Part shown: positions 47,094-58,163 of the stretch, piece after piece
Position numbering within the stretch: the first letter of the stretch is position 1
Layout of the letters: each line of letters begins with the position of its first letter
Origin: Rusavskia elegans
Lineage: Eukaryota; Ascomycota; Lecanoromycetes; Teloschistales; Teloschistaceae
DNA length: 64,000 nt
Direction: 5' to 3'
Assembly (NCBI GenBank): GCA_011316305.1
Contig: SAUG01000106.1
Span: forward strand, 186,001-250,000
Notes under the pieces: generated by a model
The model's database searches: none
What the model saw: the letters and a program-made list of their open reading frames with translations, nothing else
What the model was told of the DNA's origin: nothing
Made by a program: the position numbers and the translations under genes

Positions 47094-48234
47094 TTACATG
47101 AGATTGGTGGTGATAGGGAAAATGTAGCCCGGAATATCCATTTCTCGCCGACTGTCGGCAAAGTCAAGTTTGGGAAGATCAGGATCTATAAATATCAGTC
47201 CAAGCACGCCAAAGACGTCAATATTGTCCAAGGGGAGATATCCCACTCACAATGATCTTGGCGTAGACATGAATACAGACGACGACATCGCTGTGCCGCG
47301 ATCCAATGATTGATCGACTCGAGAATGTCGGAAACAAAGGTAGAGATTGTTTTGCGGACTCCGGCGATGGATAATGTTGATGATGGAGGGTCGAGTTCCA
47401 TTAAGACGGCTTCATGCAAATGTTGTAGCGATGGGAATTGGACTCGTAGGCAGCGCTCGATCAATGAAGTAGGGCCATGCTCTAGCGGTGGCAAGTCGAG
47501 GGTTTGGGGATCTTCCCAGTCGCCCGGAAGATGGCCGGGGTCTTTTGAGCCGCGTTTGTGGAAGAGAACCCAGATACATTTACCAATGCCATAATGGTCA
47601 AGCCAGCGATGATGCAACTAGAAGATGGCTATCAGTGAATGATCCTATTATTGCGGTAGAAGTTGATTGTGCAAGGTACCTGTCCAGGTGGGCCAGATTC
47701 CCCAAAGTCACCCAGTCTCGCATTGTTTGCTTGGTCGATGAAAATGTTGCTGGGACGGATGTCGTTGTGTACGAAACCCAGGGCCTCAAGCCATGCTGCC
47801 CCTGCCGTGAACTGTGTTATCCATTTGATCTTAGTGTCCTCGGTGGGCTCAGGGTATCCCAAACCCCACGAGAGAACGTGGGTGTCGAGTGTGGAATCCA
47901 TGCGTGGTAGAAAGATTCCCTCATTGACAACGAGGAGGGCTTGGAGTAGGTTCCGATGAGGTTTGATAGCTAGCTGGGCATACACAGTCTTTTCATTCTG
48001 CATACACCACTCTGCTTGTCCTTGTGAACTTTTCGCCCTTGATGCCGTCTCTTCTGACCAGTCATTCAACATGCGGTACTTGAGGGGGGTTTTAAATACA
48101 GTCCGACGAGGGAATGAGAGAATTATTGATGCTCCGCCATTTCCAAGGATATTGGTAAGCGCTAGTTGTGGAAACGGTGATACCAGAAATTCAGGCGGCT
48201 CAACCGGTTTCCCGTAGTTGAAGACCGGAGGCAT
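47094..48234 (-). CDS. protein kinase-like protein
   Basis: Predicted 337 residues from exons 47680-48234, 47251-47617 and 47094-47185; introns use GTACCT/TCTAG and GTGAGT/TATAG. It follows the protein-kinase fold. GNGGASIILSF stands for the Gly loop and VFKTPL for the VAIK lysine. ALGFVHNDIRPSNIFID is the catalytic loop, with HND replacing HRD but Asp and Asn kept, and LGDFGES is the DFG motif. Phosphorylation of a Ser/Thr substrate is possible, though the Gly loop is degenerate. The third exon adds PDLPKLDFADSRREMDI and ends at TAA 47094-47096; reading through the GTGAGT donor instead would stop at 47195. No other domain is present. It is divergent from the small Cys-rich gene, with an inverted-repeat element in the shared upstream region. 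Confidence 0.72.
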
Positions 48235-48656
48235 GACTTTCTGTGTCCTGGTATTACGTTACTACCTCGCAGGGAGGGGCATATTACAGCCGGTACCTCG
48301 ATCAGGTGAATCGTGAGGACGATTGCCTAGATCGTCGCCACAGAGTCTTTCAGTGGTAAGGGAAAGCAGGATAGGAAAGCAGTAGTGAAGTGGAAAAACA
48401 TTCACGGGGGGGGGTGTCGTAAATGACGAAACGACCTGACCGCCTAGAGCCGCCTAAACGGCCGCCGCCAAGCCCTCGGGTCGTCTCGTCATTTACGACA
48501 CCCCCAGGTGCCGCTAAACGCCACGTGATCTACTAGTCTGCCTTGTAGGCAGCAGTCGTGTTTCGACATATACTAAGATACCTTACCATAACACTTGTCC
48601 GCCATCCTACCCTTTCACAACCACACACACACCGTATTTCAACTCAGCACTCCACC
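48235..48656. promoter_or_regulatory. divergent upstream region containing the 96-bp inverted repeat
   Basis: 422 bp between the start codons of the kinase-like gene (-) and the Cys-rich gene (+). Apart from the hairpin element at 48410-48505 I recognise no specific site. Confidence 0.4.
48410..48505. mobile_element. MITE-like 96-bp element with 27-bp terminal inverted repeats
   Basis: The left arm GGGGGTGTCGTAAATGACGA, then a mismatch and ACGACC, is the reverse complement of the right arm GGTCGT, mismatch, TCGTCATTTACGACACCCCC, with one mismatched base pair. The ~42-bp GC-rich centre is not palindromic. This is the form of a miniature inverted-repeat transposable element or a strong cruciform. 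No clear target duplication is visible, partly because the left end lies in a G9 run. Confidence 0.6.
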
Positions 48657-48917
48657 ATGTGCAATTATCTTATACCAGATGTCGAATTCCGTTGCGGCCA
48701 CCCACTCCAAGACGGCCCTCTCGGAGACCCGATCCCATGCACTGACGCCCAAGCGACCAACCCCCCAACTTTCTGCCCGAATCCCAAGGTCGAATATGGA
48801 GGCAAATCGGTCAAGCGTAACCCTTGTGCCGATTGCATTAACAACGGCACCTGGGTCGAAGCACCGGGTACTGGACGTATGCCTGATGGCATGGCCTTGT
48901 CTTGGGTGAAGAGTTGA
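48657..48917 (+). CDS. small Cys-rich protein, unrecognised
   Basis: 86 residues from an ATG in a good context (CCACC before ATG). Six Cys are present, notably FRCGH near the start and NPCADC in the second half. The CxxC and Cys-Gly-His pairs resemble small putative zinc-binding proteins common in filamentous fungi that begin MCNY or MCNF and have a CGH motif. There is no signal peptide, so it is likely intracellular. I do not know its function. A downstream intron and second exon are possible, because the sequence continues open in other frames, but I see no firm donor. Confidence 0.55.
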   Translation: MCNYLIPDVEFRCGHPLQDGPLGDPIPCTDAQATNPPTFCPNPKVEYGGKSVKRNPCADCINNGTWVEAPGTGRMPDGMALSWVKS

Positions 48918-49351
48918 AAGTGAGGCCAAAGTAAGTTCCATTCTGATCCATCATTGCGAGCTCTGTTCTCACCATTCCCTCCAGACATATCATCACAATC
49001 AGCATCATGATCGAATTGGGACGCTGACAAGAGCAAGTTTAATAAATGGTAAATGGTAAGCCCAATGAGTGACAAGTGAGAAAGAAGTGAGAGATATGCT
49101 GATCACTTAGATCTGGATATAAAGCAATGAGAAGATGATGCACGACAGGGTGGTAGCTTCGGTCAGGTGCCTCAGTTCATGTACATATTTGAATGGCGAC
49201 CCGAGCAAGGAAATAAAACTGGTGTTTGACCCTGTCATCTTCCTCCATCCGTGAAGTCAAGGTCATAGCTCCTGTAAGATCAACCCAACGTCTCTTCCGG
49301 ACTCGCCATATTCTCCATCTTCACGTTATCCGTAGTTTGACTCGCCGGCTG
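48918..49351. other. intergenic
   Basis: 434 bp between convergent genes; AT-moderate 3' regions; nothing recognised. Confidence 0.4.
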
Positions 49352-50438
49352 TCACGTATCCGCATCACCCCAACGATCAGACGTAAGACCTGAACTACCC
49401 GGATGACGGAACCCAGCCTCCATCTGACGCTGATAGCTAACATTCCTCAGCCGATTCCCCTCTCGTGGCGTCAACCGCAGGTATATCTCCACGCCAGCGG
49501 CATGTATAGCTAGGGCGAACCAACCAGCCGTGCCGAAGCACAAGCCCAGACTCGCGGCCACATTTGCTGAGCTACCGGAAAATTTGGCATTGACGGCAAC
49601 CCAGCCGTTTGTTGTGCCGTTGGGGGTCACACAGGCGGGGAACGATTCTCGGAAGCTGGCTTGGTCGTCTTTAAACATAAAGGAGATTTTGTCGCAGGGC
49701 ATGGCTTGGTAGAAGCCGCCGAATTTTGGGATAATGAGAGCACTGATGATCATGATGATGCGCAGCGTAATAATACTGCCGGCCCAGAACCATGTTCGAA
49801 GCATCCAGGCGCGGTGTTGGTCGATTTGCAGGCGTTTGATGTTGACGTAAGCTAAGATTGCGCCGACGGTAGTCATAATGGCGAGGAGGCCGACGAAGAC
49901 CTGCGTTTCGAATTCGCCACCAAAGGAGTGGCGGGCGATCATGAGGGCACCGACGTTGGAGAGAAGGAGGAGAAAAACGATGACGTAGCCTTTGATACGT
50001 TGGAAGAGGAGGGTATTGTATCGAATCCATGATATGAACTAGGTATTATATTGTCAGAATACCATTTGCTTTATGGCGATTCTCGGAGGACAATAACGTA
50101 CCTGGAAGACCACGAGGAAGCCCGTCGGGATGATAGTAGCGACGTGAAGGATGATGCCGATCCTTTCATGGCCGCCGCGGAGGTGGTGGTATTCCCCTGG
50201 CGATGAGCCACCCTTGAACTTGCCACCAATAGAAAGATATTGCAGCCGGGCGAGGATGAAACCCAACAGAGCACCGCCGAAGATAAACCCTGGCAGCGAA
50301 GCGTTCAGCATCGTGATGGAGTATAGCTTTGGTTGGGATCTTACAGAGGGTAAAATTGTAGCCCTTCTTAAATCCGAGAGGGTTATAGACTTTGCGCATA
50401 CCGCGAACGAAGCCGTTGGGAGGCTTCAAATCGGTCAT
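49352..50438 (-). CDS. DUF2306-type integral membrane protein
   Basis: Predicted 322 residues from exons 50345-50438, 50102-50289 and 49352-50038. Splice sites are GTAAGA/GCCAG and GTACGT/CCTAG; the first intron restores the helix YNFTLWFIFGGALLGFILARL. Several membrane helices are clear: FIFGGALLGFILA, GIILHVATIIPTGFLVVF, GYVIVFLLLLSNVGALMIA, VFVGLLAIMTTVGAILAYVNI, RTWFWAGSIITLRIIMIISAL and FGTAGWFALAIHAAGVEIYL. His/Arg pairs near helix ends (RGGHERIG, DQHRAWMLR) are typical of this family, which is often compared with membrane redox or cytochrome-type proteins, but its activity is not established. The C-terminus is short and polar. An earlier in-frame start lacking ATG was rejected in favour of the ATG at 50436-50438. 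Confidence 0.8.
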
Positions 50439-52244
50439 CGTCGTCCGCACTGTGTTCTTCAAGGAAATTCGTGTAAAGGCAGCAGGGGCTGTAGTTTTAC
50501 TTTGGGAAAGTCTGATGTGAATCACAGACGGAGAATCAGGTAAGAGATACGTCCAGCTGAGTGTCATTGCATTTTGAAAGTCTCACTCCAGGTCCTCGCA
50601 CGGGGGGATCCATAGTCATATAGCATTGTTCAGGCAATTCCTAGAAGCGATATGCTTGGCTGGGTCAGACATTGTTATCGTAGGAGGTTTCGCACGACCA
50701 ACGGGCGCATAATCATGCCCCTTTCACTAGAATTGCCAGTGACTACTGTAGTCAGGCAGTCACCGTAAACCTGAAGCAGAAGAGTTCGACTTCAACAGTC
50801 CGCTTGGCTGCATATGATCCACTTGGCCTCTCGGCCGAGTCGGTCACCGTTGACACCGATCGAAAAGTAACGTGATCAGGGATGGTTCGAGAGGTCGGCC
50901 GAAAGCTTCGACGTATTAAGATATCGACGTCTGGCTTGATCGGTTGGGAGGTCAGCACCTTGTTGGAACCACAGGATTCGGTTGTAGATCTGTCTGAAGT
51001 CCTCACTCGCCAAAAATGACATCATATAGCGTGATGCACTCCTCCCCGCGGTCGTGCCGCTGCTGCTTCTCCTTTATACATGACTCTGCGCATCCCGTAG
51101 TCACGGAAGGATCCGATCTGCAGGGAACAATCTAGGATCCTGAAATCGGTATGTACCCAAGCGACCTACGAGCCGTCATATTTCCGTACGGCCGCAACGA
51201 CTATCTTGTAGGATTTGGCCAGCAATAATCCTCTGTAGATTGTTGAACGCTCAAAACGGAAAAGCACTGAAGCGAGGTCTCTTTCCGATGGCTGTGGACT
51301 TGCGCTGCCATGTTGTTAGAGTGCCGCATTAGTGTAGATGCAGAAATCGGACTATCGGAGATCCTTCATCCCGTCCCTTGTCTCAATCAAGATTGACTGC
51401 CACGTTGCCGCATACCAGAGTGCCGATCATATGGTGTAACAGGCGGATTGGGAGTATTTGCTCACTTGATGACATTGAAGGACTGACTGCAGCAGGTTAT
51501 TTGCTCAATCGATTGATGATCCAGTCCCAGGATCAATGACGCGATTACCAGAGATCACAAGGCATATGTATTGCTCTGTAACTCCAAATCCCTCCATATC
51601 AGGGATCAAATGGGAAAACGGCTTGGCAGGTTCATCGGCATGAAGATCGCGTCCAAGTACATTCACCCTTCACAGCTGTGGTCTGCTTTCTATCCTTCTC
51701 CGTAGGCATTTTGGGGTTCTTCACTGAACCTCTTTCATCAGCCATCGTCCTGAATCTTGACCAATTTCCGTTCGATCCATGAGACTTCCTGCTGCCTGAG
51801 TAAATTGAGCAGGGGCTTCCGCTGGAGGACGATTTGACTTCTTGGGGTACAATTGGCGTTGTGCTGGCTGTCTTTTGGGAACCAAACGGGGTCTCATCGG
51901 GTTCAAATTGAGCTGCTTGGGGTTGTATAGGTTCGTCCTGGGTATTTGATGGTACTATGCTTTGGAATAGAGCTTATTTAGGTTGAAGGTCGTATCTGGG
52001 GAGTTGCGGTTGGAGCTCCCTTCTGTACAATCCCAGCTTTTCGGGTTCATGATTCCTCAATAGCCTTGCAAAACCCTCGCCTGATCCCTTCCATATCACA
52101 GTCGGCTCACAGGCCCACTGCTGGAATGCATGGGGCCGGTCGAGGTCTGATCCCAGGATTCACCCCCAACTGAACAAAGAGAGAAGCCATCGCACCTCCC
52201 GATATCCACTTCTTCATTATTTCAACTCTTTCAGGAAGTACCCA
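50439..52244. other. intergenic
   Basis: 1.8 kb. A - strand stretch at about 51700-51960 is open in two frames and Ser/Pro/Gln-rich; it may be old coding sequence but shows no family. No gene supported. Confidence 0.4.
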
Positions 52245-52625
52245 TCATTCCACTGCCGATTTCTTCGGCCTAGGCTTTCTTCCCAGCTTTTCTTCCGAGC
52301 AGTACCTCAGCATCACCTTCACATTTTCGGCTTGGCCGTCGCCATTGCCTTCACCATGCGCGCTGATAGCACGTTCACGAACGCGAAAGTAGGCGCCTCG
52401 GGCTGTGTCTGGCTGCACGCAGAGGGCGATGAAGATTTGGTTCCAGGTCATAGAACAGCAGAGGCGGAGCTTGATGACAGCGGCCTGCTCGAGGACTTTG
52501 CAAAGGAGGGCAGTGGGGTGTGGATGCGGTCTTGGTGGTTTGATGAGGGACGGTAGATTCGACGGGATCTGTAGGTGTGGTGTCCAGGGTGTATTCTGCG
52601 GGTGGTATAAGGTTGCCTCAGGCAC
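52245..52625 (-). pseudogene. possible remnant of a small Myb/SANT-like or DNA-binding-type gene
   Basis: The frame contains TALLCKVLEQAAVIKL, then MTWNQIFIALCVQPDTARGAYFRVRERA. This resembles the short helix-turn-helix arrangement (open helix, W-x-x-I, then AARxRxxRL) of small nuclear proteins common in Capnodiales-like fungi. A basic tail, GRKPRPKKSAVE, ends it. No ATG opens the frame (it starts at GTG) and no upstream exon is apparent, so it is probably a fragment or decayed copy. Low certainty: the similarity is by pattern only. Confidence 0.3.
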
Positions 52626-53381
52626 TCGAAGTACCTTACTCCGGGGCGCTAATCGAAAACCATCGTGGCTAGCGCCGAGTGGTAGTCAGAACGATACGAA
52701 TACGTTGCGCGGAATCGTTCCATTCGTCTTGTTGTTTTCCTCTTTGGTTAATGTAGCTTTCTTCTCATCCAACATGCTTCAGCAACGGAACTACGCGGTC
52801 TGACTTGATGAAGGCGAGCTATTTTCAGCTGAGAAAACAGCATGAAACACCCCCATACACCACAAAGACCCCCACCCTGTCACAGCTAATCTTGAAACAT
52901 TGGGAGAACTCTAATATTTCGTAGCCTTCTGTAGAGACTCGAATGGGCAAAGTGGATTCCACATCCATAGGTAGTAGGTTCTTTCAATTTTAATGTCACA
53001 CGGCCTCTCCATGCTGTGCGTCATCAATGGTTCTTTCCGATCGGTCTAAATTTCCTTGTCAAGCTATCTGATCCAGCACCCAGGCTCTATTTTCCAGTCG
53101 CAAAAATGCCCCGAGACGATAGCATTGTTTCGCGCTTTTACCAGCCGTGACTAGCCTAGGCCGGCTCGCGAGTCTGACTGTTTGGCAGCCCGATGCCTTG
53201 GTTCACGAACGATCATTTCATACTCCTCTTTCCTATATGCCTGCTTCTTGATTTGCATGTAGATAGTCGCGCTCAACATGTGTCTATCACCAACAACTCC
53301 CAACCCAATCCAGCAAACTATTCAAGCGGATCTGGATAATTTCAAGCAGCAGCAGCAAGCCTGCTGCTGTGAAGGCCCAAT
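52626..53381. other. intergenic
   Basis: 756 bp upstream of the secreted protein gene; includes a CAG-repeat-like purine stretch (AGCAGCAGCAAGC) near 53346-53362. Nothing else recognised. Confidence 0.4.
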
Positions 53382-54233
53382 ATGTTGCTGAGATGGTCAT
53401 TGTCCTGGCTTGTTATCGCCCCTCTACTCATCCAGGCCCTTTCGATCATTAAGCCTCGAGTTGACGGTGACGAGCAAGACAATGAGGTATGCCTAGCCTA
53501 CGACACCTGCTCCCAAAAAGGCCTGGGCTATTGGAACAAACTGCACACCACGCTCTACCAAGCACAGCTAGGTCAAATCATCGACCGTAATGACTCCCCC
53601 CTCTTTGAAAAGCACTACTTCACCGAATACCGTGAGAGTTATCCTCTTGATATGGAGCTACAGCAATCGTTGCGAAACAGGAACGTAGACCCAGCGACGG
53701 AAATGGACACCTGGCAGAGCTCCGGCCTCGACCCAGTCACCCTGCAACGGGACAAATTCCCCGCCTATTACAACATCTTCGACACCCACAACGGCTTCAT
53801 CATCGCAGACAGCAATCGTCGCGCTGGAGACAGTCAACAAGCACTCCCATGGTCAGAATTGATGTATCAAACCTGGAAACATGCTGCGCAAAAGGCGGAT
53901 CAACTCGCAAGCAAGGATCACCCTCCCGGCGGTCCTATTTCGAATCTCCGCGGCGTCGTTCAACATTTCGTCGTCAACAAAGGTACGCAGCAGGTCCTAA
54001 CGGCAGCATACAAAGCAAAAGGCTGGGAACCTGGCTATGACGGCGAAGAGCAGTGGAGGAAATTCACGGAACAAGATGCTGGGAAGAAGAATTATTTCTT
54101 CTATGGTCTGCTGGGCACGGATAACGTCAAGGGCACCGTTTGGCTCTTGCATGACCACGCAAATGAAATCGGGAGAAAGGACATCTCAGCGATATGGGTG
54201 AGGTGGCACATGGGAAATCCAGATATCTGGTAG
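53382..54233 (+). CDS. secreted protein, conserved-looking hypothetical
   Basis: A single exon gives 283 residues from ATG at 53382. The N-terminus MLLRWSLSWLVIAPLLIQALS is a clear signal peptide, so the product should enter the secretory pathway. After it comes a Cys pair (EVCLAYDTC) and a long charged, aromatic-rich region without repeats: FPAYYNIFDTHNGFIIADSN, SELMYQTWKHAAQKAD, GVVQHFVVNKGTQQVL and KNYFFYGLLGTDN. It ends AIWVRWHMGNPDIW. No anchor or known catalytic motif is visible. Balanced composition and the uninterrupted frame favour a real gene. The role is unknown; a secreted enzyme or effector-like protein cannot be told apart from sequence. Confidence 0.75.
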   Translation: MLLRWSLSWLVIAPLLIQALSIIKPRVDGDEQDNEVCLAYDTCSQKGLGYWNKLHTTLYQAQLGQIIDRNDSPLFEKHYFTEYRESYPLDMELQQSLRNRNVDPATEMDTWQSSGLDPVTLQRDKFPAYYNIFDTHNGFIIADSNRRAGDSQQALPWSELMYQTWKHAAQKADQLASKDHPPGGPISNLRGVVQHFVVNKGTQQVLTAAYKAKGWEPGYDGEEQWRKFTEQDAGKKNYFFYGLLGTDNVKGTVWLLHDHANEIGRKDISAIWVRWHMGNPDIW

Positions 54234-54620
54234 GTGATGGCATGTGTACGCTTGTCGGGGCTGCATCGTGGCTGTAGCCACCGAAATCTAGATGCCCGCT
54301 ATACACTTGGATACTTCTCAATGCATAGTTATATCTGCTGACGATTGGCACTAAATAGGATCGACATCGCGCCATCGCAGTGGTCGACGCGACCAGCCCC
54401 CAGCTAGCACCTTACATTCCATATATCCTAAGTAATTTGCAAGAATATATGGTACTCTTCACCAGTAAAGACGCCCGGCCAAAGCGTCCCTGATAATCGC
54501 TTCCTGTCAATGATATATATTGGCAGGGGCTGCTGGCAAACTACCAATCGAAATATCAAACAACAGTAGTCACAGGCGGTACAATATTCAAGCCGTGATT
54601 GATGTCTACGCTGAGGATTA
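54234..54620. other. intergenic
   Basis: 387 bp between convergent genes, including ATATAT-rich stretches near 54420 and 54510; nothing recognised. Confidence 0.4.
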
Positions 54621-55476
54621 TCATTCCTTGTCCAGGACTATTCGCCAACCATCGTCTTTCTTCCCAAGTACCCGAACGCTGTCGAGGTCTTTAACTATCC
54701 AGTCTGCTCCTGCATCTCTCAATCGTTCGACGTCATGCGTAGTTGCCAAGGCCAAAACCGAACAGCCAGCCGCCTTGCCCGCCCGGATGCCTGCAGGAGC
54801 ATCTTCGATGACAAGCACACCGGGCTGCTCTCCCAAGCCACAACGCTCGCGAGCAAGGCTATAGCAAGCAGGATCAGGCTTGCCAGCCATCACGTCCTCC
54901 GCAGCTACCGATGTCGGTGGGGTTGGTAATTCCAGTAGCCTCAGCCAGCCTTCCAACAATTTACGCGTGCAAGAAGTCACAAGTGCCCATGGAGCTCTTT
55001 CTTCCCCGAGTGCTTCTAGCAAACGGCGAGCGCCTGGTATTTCTCGGACTTCTGCTCCGTACCTGTTGGGAATCAACTCTTCGATGTGGTTGACATCTGT
55101 GTCGTTTTAGTACGGTTGCAAGACAGCCTGGGACTGAATACCAACATTCCCAATTCGCTAGTGAAGGATCGTACAATCCAAGTGTGTCGATCGAGCGGCG
55201 GCCACGTGAGTCCCTCAATATGACTTCATGGTCGACTCCCAAATCGGTACCTATCCTGTATTTACAGTCAGCCGTGAATCGACCGTATCTGAGGGACGTT
55301 GAGCGTTGCAATTTCCCCTTCGAAGCACATTGAGCCCGGAATGCTTACATTTTCCAGTGTTTGATGATGGCGCTCGTGGTATCAATGATCGTACCGTCCA
55401 CATCAAGCAAGAAGCCTCTGAATACGTGCACATCTAACTGATTTAGCAAAAAGCTACTGTCGCTGGGAGCTTCCAT
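54621..55476 (-). CDS. HAD-type phosphatase (glycerol-3-phosphatase / DOG-like)
   Basis: Predicted 237 residues from exons 55349-55476, 55146-55255 and 54621-55096, with donors GTAAGC and GTTGGT and acceptors ACAG and ACAG. It should remove phosphate from a small phosphorylated sugar or glycerol phosphate. Haloacid-dehalogenase motifs are complete: DVDGT (25-29) with nucleophile Asp, VTSC for motif II, GKPDP with the lysine of motif III, and VIEDAPAG for motif IV. The cap region EVREIPGARRLLEALG and the 240-residue length match yeast GPP/DOG-type enzymes. The first exon supplies the nucleophile, so the three-exon model is needed. Exact substrate (glycerol phosphate, 2-deoxyglucose phosphate, other) is not decidable here. 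Confidence 0.88.
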
Positions 55477-55851
55477 TCTGATCCCAAATTCAGCGTTTTC
55501 GGCCAAAGAATTGGTTCCAAGCAGAATAGAAATTGTTGATCACAACTCTTTCCGCGTGTATCAGAAAGATCGTCGTGGCCTGCATGGTACAATTTACTGG
55601 AAGTGGGAACGGAAGTTGGACGGACGATTTCATTGGGTCCCAGCGCTTGCAGCCCGGCCTGCGCATATGCTACAGTCGCATTACATACACGGTGAGCGGG
55701 ATCGGTTCCTATTCGACGAAACACATTCGAGACTTATCCCTCAAGCGCCTTAACGACGATCGAGATACCTGTGTGTGTGGGTGCCAGCGTATGCGGCTTG
55801 GTTTGATGTGGATGCAAGGGGCGACCCCTTACTTCCACCAAGAAACACGGT

Positions 55852-56866
55852 AAACTATCACTGTTGGCACTGTACTGGCGTATCTTCCGTGTCACCAGTG
55901 CACGGCGGCCCTTGCAAATTGTAGCGGCTTTGAACTTTGGATGGATGCTTGCAGCAGTAAGTCACACCTGCTATACCACTCTGGGTCGAGAACCGCTAAC
56001 TTCACCAGGTTTTCGTTGGCATCTTTAGCTGCATACCTGTCCATGGTTTCTGGGACAAGACAATCAAAAGCCGTTGCATCAAGTATCCCATCTTTTTCAC
56101 GTCCAACGAGGCGTTTACAATCGTTTTGGATTTGGTAGTACTGCTCATGCCAGTTTACTTCATTGCCCAGCTCCAACGCAGCATCTCGCAGAGAATCTCC
56201 ATCAGCAGTACCTTTCTTTTGGGTCCCGTGTAAGCACAGTGCTGTTCAAGTCTGTGTAATCATACTAAGTCGACATTCCAGTGTCACCCTGGTCTCCGCT
56301 CTGCGCCTGTGGCAACTGGTCCTCGCTCAAAGAAAACCGGGCGTTGATCCGACGTGTACGATCGACTTCTATATGACACTATCATAAAGTATTAACTGAC
56401 TCCTGTGCTGCGCTTAGTCAATGATGGACCTGCTGCGCTGTAGGCTATCATTGAACTCAACCTTTGGGTTGTCGTTGCCACAATACCCGCTTTGAGACCC
56501 CTCGTCACCAGGGCGATTCAAGACATACGTGATCGCAGCAGTACGTACCGCTCTAAAACCTATGATTATCACAAGAAGTCCATGAAAGGCGTTATGGGTC
56601 GACTGTGGCCTTCGAAAAGTCACTCGTCGAATCTATCCGACGGCCATTTGCCGTTCGATGGCGTTGAGCCAGCGATTGCCGATTTATGCCCGTCAGGGCG
56701 GACCTATAATGTCGAGATATCCGCGCCGGCCACAAATGGATCAGGTTGGACACCACTCGGTACCGCTCTGGGAGGAAAAAATCATTTGGAGCTCAGCAAT
56801 CTGGATGGTATCCGAGTGAACCAGGAGTTTGAGCTCTCAGGTCCGCCAAAGACTCACCTCAAATAA
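55852..56866 (+). pseudogene. PTH11/rhodopsin-type receptor, 5'-truncated or broken
   Basis: Exons 55852-55956, 56009-56229, about 56282-56384 and 56444-56866 follow the C-terminal two-thirds of a PTH11-like receptor. They read KLSLLALYWRIFRV, NFGWMLAA then VFVGIFSCIPVHGFWD, FTIVLDLVVLLMPVYFIAQL, and TFLLGPV then VTLVSALRLWQL. These end VDPT, IIELNLWVVVATIPALRPLV, followed by a polar tail. The first two introns (55957-56008 and 56230-56281) are clean GT-AG and in phase. The third exon runs into TAA at 56385-56387 and no donor gives the phase needed for 56444. I cannot find the first helices or an ATG upstream, although 55511-55850 is partly protein-like. Either the 5' end is more heavily split than I can see or the gene is decayed. 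It overlaps nothing on the other strand. Confidence 0.6.
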
Positions 56867-57751
56867 TGCTTCCATCTTCAAAGTCCACCTCATAGTATAT
56901 CAAGGACGGCATACCCAGAGCTCTGGGCCAAGCGGCTTCAGGGCTATCCCAGGGCCAAACTGGGTTGGCGAGATCAGGAGTATCTTGTTTCGACGTTTGG
57001 GGCTTTGTAAACAGTCCGGTTGATGGCCATTATTGGTCAACTACGTTCATATCGACAGGGTACGCGCTAGCTATAGGCTCTAGGTAGTAGAATATAGTTA
57101 ATATAATCAGAATTCGCGCTGAATAAAGATAGGGCGTGACTCCCTCCACCCGCCCCCGGGTGCCAATAAGGTGCCGATAAGGATAGGGTTAGGGCTTGCC
57201 CCGCATATATGAATAACCTCATCGAGAACTCCTTTTCTTTAACCACCTTCTTTAATCTTGTACAATACACCATATATACAAGTTTTGAGGCTGAAACTCT
57301 CAGACTTTTTAGCTATATATATATACTGTGAGGCCTGGAGAAATCTAGTATACGCGATAAGGATTGGATATATAGTACCGCTTTGACTTCGCCTCGATCC
57401 TGTCTTCGAGGCGTAAAAACCTATCGCAAGACTTTAGCGGCCGCAAAAATCCCCTACCAATTATAATACAGCAAACCATTATTACTATATCCTATAAAAA
57501 TTCTAGTAAATACGATCTATAGAATCCAACGAAAGTATTCTATTAAATAGATTTTAATAAATTTCGACTGTAAGATCGTTATTAAATCGTAAAGCGTTAT
57601 AAAATCGACGGTTTTAGTAGCACAGAGCCGCTAAAATTTCCGAATGTTATGGAACTATCGAGAGAATCTGGTATCTCTAAAGGTTGGTTGGATTTATTAA
57701 TATATCTGTAAACGAAGGTGCAGCGGATAATTATTTAAATTAATTGAAAAC
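56867..57751. other. transition zone into the AT-rich block, with an old dispersed-repeat fragment
   Basis: Composition falls from normal to AT-rich between about 57050 and 57700. The stretch 57212-57346 is a less-mutated relative of 4947-5082 inside the DNA transposon. Downstream to 57751 is AT-rich sequence I cannot assign. No gene supported. Confidence 0.5.
57212..57346 (+). repeat. dispersed repeat related to 4947-5082
   Basis: Both copies share TCCTTTTCTTTAA, later GCTNAAACTNTNAGA and TTTTAGCTATATATATATAC, then ATCTAGT in order; most differences are C in this copy versus T in the other, as expected if the other copy was hit harder by RIP. Confidence 0.5.
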
Positions 57752-58163
57752 TATTACGTTTACGATTCCACAGAGGCGCGCTGGAAGATTAGCTAGACAA
57801 GCGAGTCTAATTATCTATAGCCGTCTATAGCCGCTATAGTCGATTTTTATAATAAAAGCTTTTAGCGGATAGCTATCTATTAATACTATCGGCTATTTTT
57901 ACTATATATATCGTTTTTTATTTTTATTTAATAGCTTTTTTTATTAGTTATTAATATAATAATTAAATACGTTTCTACTATATTTTTATTAATAATTTTT
58001 ATAATATAGACGTTTTATAATATTATAATTATATCTTCGCGGCTATACGGGATTAATTATAATAATCTATACTAGGATTCCTTTACTATTTAATAATTCG
58101 GACTATATCTATAGCTATAGCTAGACTCGAATATAATATTCTTTAATATATAGAAACGTAATA
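57752..58163 (+). repeat. LTR (+), 5' LTR of the outer element
   Basis: 412 bp. Starts TATTACG (from ancestral TGTTACG) and ends AATA (from TTACA). It matches the LTR at 62775-63183 base for base apart from transitions. Confidence 0.75.
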
